From JBDRGC01 sp043818215 (lineage in GTDB: Bacteria; Chloroflexota; Anaerolineae; Anaerolineales; UBA11858): 12,533 bases of DNA. Made by a program: the position numbers and the translations under genes. Under the pieces are notes generated by a model that was not told the origin of the DNA, ran no database searches, and was given only the letters and a program-made list of their open reading frames with translations. Below, piece after piece: positions 6,288-12,533 of the stretch. Location: assembly GCA_043818215.1 (NCBI GenBank), contig JBDRGC010000156.1, positions 1 to 12,533 of the forward strand, read 5' to 3'. The first letter of the stretch is position 1. Each line of letters opens with the position of its first letter.

Positions 6288-7342
6288 TATTCACCACTTT
6301 CGATCGTTGCCCCTGCCGTTATCTGGGGAAGATAGATCGCCGAGGCCCCTGCCTCTCGCAGAGCTGCCTCGAGTTTCGTCGAATCTGGCCAGGGCCAGAG
6401 AGCGATGATGGTGCCTCCATCACCGGCCCCGGCAAGCTTAGCCCCCAATGCGCCAGCCTCCAATGCAGCAGCAATCAGTCTCTCATTTGACTCGCCAGAC
6501 CCACCCAGGTTGCGCTGAATGGTGTGATTCTCGTTCATCAGGCGGCCCATCAAAGGCCAATTGGCAATGATGATCGCCTTTTTGCCCATGCGGGCGATTT
6601 CCGTAATGCGCCGGTAGCTTTCCACCACGGCTGATTCTCCCTCCAGCCAGCGTTCGCGGAGCGGTTTGTGGACCGCACTGGAAGCGTGCTGCACACCGGT
6701 AAAGGCTAACACAAAGGGCAGCTTTAGCACATAGGCAGAGAGGGGCTCAATGGTGGCAAAAAGCTCCGCCTCCGCTTCGCGGTAGAATTGCTTGCCCCGA
6801 AAGTCCATGTAATTCAAACCGCCGAAAGAACACATATAGGCATCCTGATAGCCGCACACAACCTTGAGGTAGTTCAACTCAACGTAACGGGCCATCTCAG
6901 CCAATTGGTAAGTATTCTTGTTTACTCCCTGCCAGACTAACATCGCTCGCAGCAAGGCTACTACCAGTGCAGTGGATCCTGCCAGCCCGCTGCGCATGGG
7001 GATTTCACTTTCATAGCGCACGTGACAGGCCAAAGGAGGCAGGCGCATGTAATCGAGGATAGCACGCGCTATGTCGAAACGATCACGTTGGGGGCGCAGG
7101 TCATCCCGGCTGGCGATGCGGTACTCCTGCCCACCAGTTTCCAGCACGATGCCAGAGGCAGGGGTCACGGTCACGCGCGCCCGCATTCCCACCGAACATG
7201 ACAGAACTGCTCCACCGTACATATCGGTTGGGTTGCCAATAATCCCGGCCCGGCCGGGCGCCGAGCAGACGATCTCGCGCTTCCCGTGTCCCGCATCGCC
7301 GGGCTGCTTGCCTCCCGTTTTGCAGGATTGGTCAGAGTTCAT
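6287..7342 (-). CDS. GHMP kinase, glucuronokinase-like
   Basis: A 351-residue GHMP-superfamily kinase. Motif 1 reads APGRAGIIGNPTDMYGG (28-44). The GNPTD form resembles plant glucuronokinase (GNPSD) more than galactokinase, mevalonate kinase or heptose/fucose kinases (GGWTD). Motif 2 is PMRSGLAGSTA (115-125), the phosphate loop. GYQDAY (164-169) holds the likely catalytic Asp167, HKPLRERWLEGE (225-236) echoes a block I recall in glucuronokinases, and motif 3 is KLAGAGDGGT (302-311). The reaction would be glucuronate + ATP -> glucuronate 1-phosphate. I start it at ATG 7342, which overlaps the GalU-like stop (ATGAACTCTGA). The frame extends 20 codons further but those lie inside the upstream gene. 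Pairing with a nucleotidyltransferase and uronate genes supports a uronate substrate. Galacturonate or another sugar remains possible. Confidence 0.72.
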   Translation of the reverse strand: MNSDQSCKTGGKQPGDAGHGKREIVCSAPGRAGIIGNPTDMYGGAVLSCSVGMRARVTVTPASGIVLETGGQEYRIASRDDLRPQRDRFDIARAILDYMRLPPLACHVRYESEIPMRSGLAGSTALVVALLRAMLVWQGVNKNTYQLAEMARYVELNYLKVVCGYQDAYMCSFGGLNYMDFRGKQFYREAEAELFATIEPLSAYVLKLPFVLAFTGVQHASSAVHKPLRERWLEGESAVVESYRRITEIARMGKKAIIIANWPLMGRLMNENHTIQRNLGGSGESNERLIAAALEAGALGAKLAGAGDGGTIIALWPWPDSTKLEAALREAGASAIYLPQITAGATIESGE

Positions 7343-8237
7343 AGGCTTTGGCCTTGATGTATTTCCGAACCAGATAACCATAGCGTTCGTCAGCCAGGGC
7401 AAAGTCTATAAAGGCGCGGAAATAACTCTCGAAATTGCCCACATCGTAGCGGCGATGGTCGGGGGGGAAGAGCCAGGCGTAAACCGGTTCTCCCCTTCTA
7501 ATGAGCAGTCGGATAGCGTCGGATAATTGGATTTCTCCCTTCTTGTCGGGCAGGGTGCGCTCAAGGGCTTCGAAGATGGCCGGGCTGAAGACATAGCGCG
7601 CCGCCACAGCCAGTGTACTGGGAGCGGACCCGGAGGTGGGCTTTTCTACGATATCGGTCATCGCCACCGGCTCGCCAGGGGGAGGCTCCACTCCGCCGGC
7701 TGTGCTGACGATGCCATAACGGAAGGCCTCTTCTGGTGGCACTTTTTCCACGGCCACTATGGCGGCTGCTCCCAAATGGCGATGGGCCTCCATCATCGCT
7801 TGCAGCGGAGCGGAGGGGTACTCGGCAGCAATGAGAGAATCTCCCAGGGCTACCACACAATCATCGTCGTCCGCGAATTCAGCCCCCAGCGAAACTGCGT
7901 GGCCCAGCCCCTTGGGTGTGCTTTGCCGGGTATAGAAGAAGCGTGATTTGTCCTCGATATAAGCCAGGTCTGCCATACGCGCTTCATTCCCCGCCTGTTT
8001 CAAGGCTGACACCAATTGGGGGTCGGAATCGAAATGATCTTCAATGCTCCGCTTGCGACGGCCAGTGATAATGAGCAACTGGCGAAGACCGGCTTCTTGC
8101 AGCTCCTCTACCACATATTGAAGCACCGGCTTGCGTCCCACCGGTAGCATTTCTTTGGGCTGCGACTTGGTAGCTGGTAAAAGCCGTGAACCTAGCCCGG
8201 CGGCCGGGATGATAGCTTTGGTTATGAGTTGTGTCAT
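7332..8237 (-). CDS. galU: GalU-family UTP--sugar-1-phosphate uridylyltransferase
   Basis: A 301-residue nucleotidyltransferase of the UTP-glucose-1-phosphate uridylyltransferase type. The signature AAGLGSRLLPATKSQPKEML (12-31) includes the catalytic Lys in PKEM. PKGLGHAV (108-115), LGDSL (131-135) with the metal-binding Asp133, VEKP (197-200), KGEIQLSDA (233-241) and YDVGN (264-268) are all as in bacterial GalU. An AGAGG box precedes the ATG. The gene follows uxaE after 57 bp, a spacer that holds a short palindrome GTGCG-A-CGCAC (8282-8292), and overlaps the GHMP kinase gene at its end. Coupling to that kinase suggests the physiological substrate may be glucuronate 1-phosphate, giving UDP-glucuronate, rather than glucose 1-phosphate. 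The family call is firm, the substrate is inference. Confidence 0.88.
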   Translation of the reverse strand: MTQLITKAIIPAAGLGSRLLPATKSQPKEMLPVGRKPVLQYVVEELQEAGLRQLLIITGRRKRSIEDHFDSDPQLVSALKQAGNEARMADLAYIEDKSRFFYTRQSTPKGLGHAVSLGAEFADDDDCVVALGDSLIAAEYPSAPLQAMMEAHRHLGAAAIVAVEKVPPEEAFRYGIVSTAGGVEPPPGEPVAMTDIVEKPTSGSAPSTLAVAARYVFSPAIFEALERTLPDKKGEIQLSDAIRLLIRRGEPVYAWLFPPDHRRYDVGNFESYFRAFIDFALADERYGYLVRKYIKAKAYEL

Positions 8238-8294
8238 GGGTTGATCCTCTCTTTAGGGGTTTTTCCACGTGAGGCGCGAAGAGTGCGTCGCACC

Positions 8295-9749
8295 TTAATT
8301 TGCAAAGGGCAACAGGTGCCGCTCGAAGTGCGCCTCCAGCAGCGTGTAGTGGACATCTTCGTGCTCGCGCAACGTTGCCAACAGCCGGTCGCCGAAGCGG
8401 TCGAGCATCGAGCCAAAAGTCACGTGCAGCACTTGTCGGGCATCGAATTGGTCGAGCAGTGTGGACAGGTCTGTGTCTGCCAGCGACTCTAGCGGGGGAA
8501 CGTTGACCAGTTCAGCCGAGACGTGGTAGGTGGCGCGGTCCTTGGGGTAACGTTCCATAGCGTAGGTCAGAATATCCCGGAAAAAGGCTGGCTGTGCTCG
8601 TGCCACCGTCCGCAAGGCTTCCAGATAGCTGGTGCCGGCGGTTTTGAGATGTACCAATCCCCGCGTATGTTTGGAAATGGTGGGGTAGATGCTGAACTTA
8701 TCCGAGCCGGAATGGATGCTGAGTTTGTACGGCCCCATGGTGCGGGCGATGGCAGCATGTTTGGCCAACTCAGTCTCGAATTCAGCCAGGGCTTGCCCTG
8801 GGCTTATCGAAGGGTCACCGATGTAATCCACTCCCTTTTCGAAGCGGCCGATGTAACGCGGGGCCAGACTGACCCACTCGACTCCCAGCCGCCGAAGTTC
8901 GCTGGCGATGAAAAAGTGTTCCTCGATCGAGGTGGGCGTCTCGGTTTCGTCCACCGACATTTCCAACTCGAAATCTTTGGTTTGGGCATCCAGGTGGCGG
9001 TACATGCGGACGGTGTGAGCGATGGCCCGGTCGTACTTGGCAGCCGCGCGCGTCAGGGTAGTGTGGTCGAATTCCAGCGCAAATTTCTCCACTTCGAAAC
9101 GGTGGTCGAGGTAGCGTGCGTGCAACCCTTCGGGCGAATCTTCCAATTCGCCCCAAGGCAGAGTGTGGATTTTATCTTTCAGCACCTCCATCGGGGCGGT
9201 GTGAGCCTCATTATCAACGTAATCGCCGGGGTCAACAGTGAAGAAGGTGTAGCCAGCCGCCACACAGAGGTCAATATCCTCGGTTGTTTTGAGGTGATCG
9301 GCATCCGCACCCCACGGCTGGCGCCAGCCTTCCTGGAAGATACCCCACAGGGCGTCATCCATCACCTGTTGGGGGTTGCGGTCTGTGCGGGCGTTCTCCC
9401 GCATGGATTGTTGGGCGAAGATGGGGGCGATGCCGGCGGCTTTGCGCACAGCGCGCACGTGGCCCGGGGTTGCCAGCCCCAGTCGGTCGCCACAGCCGGC
9501 CGAGGTTTGCAGGCCCAGGGTTTGCGGCCGCAGCCAGGGGAGTTTCTCGCGCAAAGCAGCTGCGTTAGCCGCCGTCAATGGGCACAACCTAACGTCGCCC
9601 TCCTGTTCGCGTCCCTCAAAATCGGATGCATCGCCCAGGACGCCTAATTGCTTGCGCCCCTCGTCACGGGTCAAGAAGTAAGTTGCACCGCTGGTTTCGG
9701 TCACCGAGCGGGGGTAAACGGTCAGGCCGGTCAGGTGGGTTAGATCCAT
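8295..9749 (-). CDS. uxaE: Tagaturonate/fructuronate epimerase
   Basis: UxaE interconverts D-tagaturonate and D-fructuronate, letting galacturonate enter the glucuronate branch; it was described from Thermotoga. This 484-residue protein shows blocks I associate with the family: GDRLGLATPGH (87-97), QQSMRENART (113-122), GADADHLKT (147-155), TVDPGDY (171-177), SVDETETPTS (265-274), APRYIGRFEKGVDYIGD (296-312) and HSGSDKFSIYP (346-356), rich in Asp, Glu and His suited to metal binding. I place the start at the ATG at 9749, 7 nt after a GGAG box. The frame continues 20 codons upstream with no such signal. It opens the uxaE-galU-GHMP-SDR-DUF3800 block. I see no convincing promoter in front of it, so readthrough from uxaC is possible. 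Confidence 0.9.
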   Translation of the reverse strand: MDLTHLTGLTVYPRSVTETSGATYFLTRDEGRKQLGVLGDASDFEGREQEGDVRLCPLTAANAAALREKLPWLRPQTLGLQTSAGCGDRLGLATPGHVRAVRKAAGIAPIFAQQSMRENARTDRNPQQVMDDALWGIFQEGWRQPWGADADHLKTTEDIDLCVAAGYTFFTVDPGDYVDNEAHTAPMEVLKDKIHTLPWGELEDSPEGLHARYLDHRFEVEKFALEFDHTTLTRAAAKYDRAIAHTVRMYRHLDAQTKDFELEMSVDETETPTSIEEHFFIASELRRLGVEWVSLAPRYIGRFEKGVDYIGDPSISPGQALAEFETELAKHAAIARTMGPYKLSIHSGSDKFSIYPTISKHTRGLVHLKTAGTSYLEALRTVARAQPAFFRDILTYAMERYPKDRATYHVSAELVNVPPLESLADTDLSTLLDQFDARQVLHVTFGSMLDRFGDRLLATLREHEDVHYTLLEAHFERHLLPFAN

Positions 9750-9811
9750 GTGGTTCTCCAGGTTCTTCGTCGTTACTGCTTTGAAATTTACTCGTGGTAG
9801 CAGCTTCACTC

Positions 9812-9889
9812 GTAGGGCGGGATTCCATTCCCGCCGGTGGCGATTACGCTGCGAGATTAGCGAGCGGCAGGTAAGGATACCTGCCCTAC
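9812..9889. repeat. Compound palindromic repeat (REP/MITE-like), about 78 bp
   Basis: Outer arms GTAGGGCGGG (9812-9821) and CCTGCCCTAC (9880-9889) are inverted with 9 of 10 matches. Inside are two perfect hairpins: GGCGGGA-TTCCAT-TCCCGCC (9816-9835) and GGCAGGT-AAGGAT-ACCTGCC (9866-9885). Both have 7-bp stems and 6-nt loops. It lies 63 bp before the uxaE start and has no coding content. The form resembles dispersed intergenic repeats. A related hairpin stands at 12498-12533. Confidence 0.65.
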
Positions 9890-9933
9890 TAAGGAATGAG
9901 AATAAAATAACTTGCGCGTTTGTATCCTAACGC

Positions 9934-10142
9934 TAGTGCCGGTTGAGTAGCGGAGGCACACGCTTCTTGTGCCGTAGCGTACACCTGCACCGAACGCAGG
10001 TACGGTGTCGAAACCAAACGGATTCTGGCAAATTAAGCCCGTTTGGTTTACCCCTACGGGGCACTACGTCGACACTTGCACCGTAACGCAAGTGCAGGTG
10101 TACGCCCCTCTAAAAGAATTCGGGGCTACTCAACCTGCACTA
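9934..10142. mobile_element. Nested fold-back element, MITE-like, with terminal inverted repeats and TA flanks
   Basis: Terminal arms TAGTGCCGGTTGAGTAGC (9934-9951) and GCTACTCAACCTGCACTA (10125-10142) pair at 17 of 18 positions, and each outer end is TA, as expected for insertion at a TA target. Further palindromes nest inside. GCGTACACCTGCAC (9977-9990) pairs perfectly with 10092-10105. GTGTCGA (10005-10011) pairs with 10069-10075. AAACCAAACGG (10011-10021) pairs with 10039-10049. Local hairpins are GGCACA/TGTGCC (9955-9973), CCTGC/GCAGG (9984-10000), CCCC/GGGG (10051-10061) and ACTTGC/GCAAGT (10074-10093). No protein is encoded. It fits a non-autonomous element, or a complex structured repeat, inserted between uxaC and uxaE. 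Confidence 0.65.
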
Positions 10143-10155
10143 TTCTCTAGTTTGG

Positions 10156-10208
10156 AAATGGGCAAGTTTTATAATCACCGTTCCTAAACTAAACTTACTT
10201 GCCCATTT
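10156..10208 (-). repeat. 12-bp perfect inverted repeat just after uxaC, possible weak terminator
   Basis: AAATGGGCAAGT (10156-10167) and ACTTGCCCATTT (10197-10208) are perfect inverted copies separated by 29 bp, and AAGTTT/AAACTT adds alternative pairing inside. It begins 2 bp past the uxaC stop. No T-run follows on the minus strand and the loop is long, so it is not a classical terminator. It may slow transcription or protect the 3' end of the uxaC message, or be a remnant of another repeat. Confidence 0.5.
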
Positions 10209-10210
10209 GC

Positions 10211-11635
10211 TTATTCGAATCTATAAACCCGCTTCGCCAACCGGTAGGCCAGGTCGAGGGTCATCTCGCGGGCGTCGTCCATGTCTACGATGCTCCGTAT
10301 CACCAAACCAGCCAGCCAGTTAGCATCCACTCGGCGGGCCAAGTCGTGACGGGCTGGGAGGGAAGGGAAGGAGCGCGTATCGTCGGTGAAGCCCGCCGTG
10401 TTGTACAAACCAGCTGTCTCCATTACCCATTCCCGGTAGCGGGTCATGCCGTTGATGCTGTCGTGAAACCACCAGGCCGCGCCCAGTTTCAAGGCCGGGT
10501 AATGCCCCGCTAGCGGGGCCAGCTCGCGGGTGTAGGTGGATTCGTCCAGGGTAAACACAACCAGGGTCAAACGGGGATCGTTGCCATATTTGTTCAGCAA
10601 CGGCCGCAGATTGAGCGTAAACTCAGCCTGAAAAGGTATATCGCAGCCCATATCGGGGCCGAAGCGATCGAAGAGCGGTTGGTTGTGGTTGCGGTAGGAG
10701 CCAAAGTGGACTTGCATCACCAGGCCGTCTTCGATGCTCATGCGTGCGCTTTCCATCAACATGTGGCCGAAGAAGCGAGCTGCGTCCTCAGACGTGGCCT
10801 GACCCTTCAGGGTACACTGGAAAATTCGCTCCGCCTCGCGCAGAGACAGCTCGCCGGTGACCAGCGTGGTGCCGTCGTTGTCGGTGGCAACCGCTCCCAG
10901 CGATTTGAAGAAAGTGCGACGCGCTTCCAACGCCTGGATGAAAGTGGTATAGGAATTGATTTCTACGCCGGTCAGTTCGCTCAATCGCTGGATGTTTTCC
11001 CGCCAGTTTGGCCGCAAGAGATGAACCACATCGTCAGGGCGAAAGGTGGGCCGGATGTCCCCATCCCAACTCGAGGCGCGGATAGCCTGGTGGTGTTCGA
11101 GTGAATCGGTAGCAAAATCGGTGGTGCAGAGAACCTCGACGTTAAAACGCTCGAATAAAGCACGCGGACGGAATTCCGGCGAGGTCAGCTTCTCCGCCAG
11201 TTGGTCGTAGATGGCCTGGGCCGTGGCGCCGGTCAGCTTTTCTTCGATGCCGAAGACCTCCTTGAACATGTAGGCCATCCAGATGTCAGTCGGCGTGCCC
11301 CGGAAAAGGTAGAAATGATCGGCAAAAGTTTGCCAGATTTTGCGATGGTTTTGCTCTCCACAGCCTTTAGGAACGCCCAACGAGGCCAACGGAACCCCCT
11401 GGGAATAGTACATGCGAAAGACGTAATGGTCAGGGATGATGAGCAATTCGGCTGGGGTGCCGAAGGTGGCGTTCTCATCCGAGAAGAGACTGGGGTCCAC
11501 GTGTCCATGGGGGCTAATGATGGGTAGATCGGCCACCGACTGGTACAAATCGCGGGCAATGCACCGCTGCGCTGGATCGGGGTCGAAGTAGCGGTCAGGG
11601 GGGAGGTTCCATTTTGGGTGGGTCATTGCTAACAT
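10211..11635 (-). CDS. uxaC: Uronate isomerase (glucuronate isomerase)
   Basis: UxaC isomerises D-glucuronate to D-fructuronate and D-galacturonate to D-tagaturonate in the cytoplasm. The 474-residue protein of the amidohydrolase-fold UxaC family shows SPHGHVDP (41-48) with the metal-type H43-x-H45 pair, TTDFATDSLEHH (171-182), VMQVHFGSYRNHN (306-318), GAAWWFHDSINGM (385-397) and GFTDDTRSFPSLPARH (415-430), all characteristic. The ATG at 11635 overlaps the end of the upstream epimerase by 7 bp. A second ATG three codons on (11626) is equally possible, and neither has a strong ribosome binding site, which suggests coupled translation. The gene is followed by the repeat-filled spacer and then uxaE. 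Confidence 0.95.
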   Translation of the reverse strand: MLAMTHPKWNLPPDRYFDPDPAQRCIARDLYQSVADLPIISPHGHVDPSLFSDENATFGTPAELLIIPDHYVFRMYYSQGVPLASLGVPKGCGEQNHRKIWQTFADHFYLFRGTPTDIWMAYMFKEVFGIEEKLTGATAQAIYDQLAEKLTSPEFRPRALFERFNVEVLCTTDFATDSLEHHQAIRASSWDGDIRPTFRPDDVVHLLRPNWRENIQRLSELTGVEINSYTTFIQALEARRTFFKSLGAVATDNDGTTLVTGELSLREAERIFQCTLKGQATSEDAARFFGHMLMESARMSIEDGLVMQVHFGSYRNHNQPLFDRFGPDMGCDIPFQAEFTLNLRPLLNKYGNDPRLTLVVFTLDESTYTRELAPLAGHYPALKLGAAWWFHDSINGMTRYREWVMETAGLYNTAGFTDDTRSFPSLPARHDLARRVDANWLAGLVIRSIVDMDDAREMTLDLAYRLAKRVYRFE

Positions 11636-12456
11636 TTCAAGTGCGTCGCAGCTTCGAGCACTCTTAAATAGGCAATCGCTTGGCAGGCCGAAGTGTCAGC
11701 ACTGGGCTTGGGCATGAACTCACCGGAGACGTAGTCCTGGTAGCCGGTGGAGAAAAGTGTGCCCAAAATGGAGGCAAAATCCAGATGCCCCACGCCGGGA
11801 TACCAGCGGTTGGAGTCAGCTACGTGGAAGTGAAAGATATGATTGCCGCAGGCCCGGATGCTGTCATTAATGGATGGCTCTTCGATGTTCATGTGGAAGG
11901 TGTCTAATAGCAAACCAAAATTGTCGGCACTTACCTGTTCGATCAAATCCAATCCCTCGTCAACGGTGTGGATGAGGTCGGTTTCGTAGCGATTGAGAGG
12001 CTCCAGGGCAAAGCGCACGCCCTCCCTGGCAGCCACATCCGAACACTCTTGTAAGGCTTCAACCAGATATGCCAGGGATTGTTCGTGAGTCTGGCCTGCG
12101 GGCGTGATGCCGCGGATCAGTCCTAAAATGATGATCGCGTTGAAGCGTGCCGCCAGCGGAACGTGACTCTTGATGCGCTCGATGGCCGCTTTTCGAACCG
12201 CGGGATCATCGCTGGTGAAGGATAATCCTTCCTCGCCCCAAGCTTGACCGGTCCCGATGGCGGGGACTTCCAGCCCATAGGCTGAAACTAGCCTGTCTAA
12301 TTCGTCTACGTTGACTAGTTTTGGGTCACGGATGGCCAGTTCGACGCCATCGTATCCCCAACCGGCGATCTTGGCGACGTTGGCTTCGAAATCCCCCTTG
12401 AAGGCCACTGCCTGAAATTGAGCGGCGTGAGTGGATAGTACAATGGATAGTTTCAT
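11629..12456 (-). CDS. iolO: IolO-like sugar-acid epimerase (TIM barrel, AP-endonuclease-2 superfamily)
   Basis: A 275-residue xylose-isomerase-like TIM barrel. Metal/active-site residues are E152 in LEPLNRYETD, D185 and H188 in LLLDTFHMN, H211 in HFHVADSNRWYPGVGH and E246 in SGEFMP. The start MKLSIVLST, AFKGDF, VELAIRDP, AIGTGQAW and GLIRG closely recall, from memory, Thermotoga maritima TM0416 (IolO), the 5-keto-L-gluconate epimerase that yields D-tagaturonate during myo-inositol breakdown. That product is also the galacturonate product of UxaC and the substrate of UxaE, so the position fits. Hydroxypyruvate isomerase or another ketose 3-epimerase are alternatives. An AGGA lies about 10 nt before the ATG. 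It is the first gene of the block visible here; its promoter, if adjacent, lies in the short stretch before the window edge. Confidence 0.75.
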   Translation of the reverse strand: MKLSIVLSTHAAQFQAVAFKGDFEANVAKIAGWGYDGVELAIRDPKLVNVDELDRLVSAYGLEVPAIGTGQAWGEEGLSFTSDDPAVRKAAIERIKSHVPLAARFNAIIILGLIRGITPAGQTHEQSLAYLVEALQECSDVAAREGVRFALEPLNRYETDLIHTVDEGLDLIEQVSADNFGLLLDTFHMNIEEPSINDSIRACGNHIFHFHVADSNRWYPGVGHLDFASILGTLFSTGYQDYVSGEFMPKPSADTSACQAIAYLRVLEAATHLKC

Positions 12457-12497
12457 GGGTGTGTGGTCCTGTGAGACGTGGGAAGCGTGGAGGGTGG

Positions 12498-12533
12498 AGC
12501 GTAGAGCGGGAAGCGTGTTTCCCGCTCTACGCT
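12498..12533. repeat. Perfect 15-bp stem-loop at the window edge
   Basis: The 15-bp arms at 12498-12512 and 12519-12533 are perfect inverted copies around the loop GCGTGT, and the repeat may continue past the window. The core GTAGAGCGGGAA resembles the GTAGGGCGGGA arm of the repeat at 9812. It lies about 40 bp upstream of the iolO-like start, after a G-rich stretch with repeated GAGACGTGG/GGAAGCGTGG-like words. It has no T-run, so it is a repeat more likely than a terminator. Confidence 0.6.

Noticed and set aside
7343..7402. Longer start for the GHMP kinase
   Set aside because: The extra codons fall inside the GalU-type gene, and the ATG at 7342 overlaps that gene's stop in a typical coupled arrangement.
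8280..8295. GTGCGTCGCA word shared with 11640-11649 as a regulatory site
   Set aside because: The second copy lies inside the iolO coding end, so a shared 10-bp word is most likely chance.
8523..9647. 374-codon plus-strand open frame
   Set aside because: It lies wholly antisense to uxaE, has no family features, and reflects the GC-rich codon pattern of the real gene.
9750..9809. Longer start for uxaE
   Set aside because: The ATG at 9749 has a well-spaced GGAG box and matches the family's start; the extension has neither.
1..12533. CRISPR array, tRNA or rRNA genes, phage or defence cassette
   Set aside because: No regularly spaced direct repeats, no tRNA-like cloverleaf or rRNA sequence seen, and the genes are metabolic; DUF3800 alone is not evidence of a defence system.

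Overview
The window reads as a bacterial hexuronate (D-glucuronate / D-galacturonate) utilisation locus. All ten complete protein-coding genes and the two broken ones lie on the minus strand, so transcription runs from high to low coordinates. The mid-GC content, the protein types and the hairpin-rich spacer repeats would fit an environmental Chloroflexota (Anaerolineae-like) contig. That assignment is a weak inference from impression, because there is no rRNA or other taxonomic marker here.

Layout in transcription order. (1) 12456-10211: an IolO-like sugar epimerase overlaps uxaC (uronate isomerase) by a few bases. (2) 10210-9750: a 461-bp spacer with three separate palindromic repeats, including a 209-bp nested fold-back element flanked by TA. 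(3) 9749-4816: uxaE (tagaturonate/fructuronate epimerase), a GalU-family nucleotidyltransferase, a GHMP kinase resembling glucuronokinase, an SDR fructuronate reductase (UxuB type) and a DUF3800 protein. Most of the junctions in this block are overlapping or nearly so. (4) 4815-4465: an intergenic control region holding a consensus sigma70-type promoter on the PLUS strand that drives what looks like an unannotated, about 124-nt structured small RNA. It also holds a weaker minus-strand promoter and operator-like repeats ahead of the next operon. (5) 4464-615: a LarA-family (nickel-pincer) racemase/epimerase, 6-phosphogluconate dehydrogenase and a PfkB kinase of KDG-kinase type. (6) 586-4: the C-terminal stub of an IolE-type TIM-barrel gene and a small frameshifted hypothetical gene.

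How the genes fit together. UxaC turns D-glucuronate into D-fructuronate and D-galacturonate into D-tagaturonate. UxaE interconverts the two ketouronates, IolO could add tagaturonate from 5-keto-L-gluconate (inositol breakdown), and the SDR reduces fructuronate to D-mannonate. The textbook next step, mannonate dehydratase, and KDPG aldolase are not in the window. Instead there is a LarA homologue (a family said to include gluconate/mannonate-type 2-epimerases) directly ahead of gnd and a sugar kinase. This suggests mannonate -> gluconate -> 6-phosphogluconate -> ribulose 5-phosphate, as an alternative or addition to the KDG route. A second branch, GHMP kinase plus GalU-like pyrophosphorylase, could carry glucuronate -> glucuronate 1-phosphate -> UDP-glucuronate. 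That is a salvage route best known from plants, here embedded in a bacterial uronate operon. Both pathway proposals are inferences from gene content and visible motifs, not demonstrated functions.
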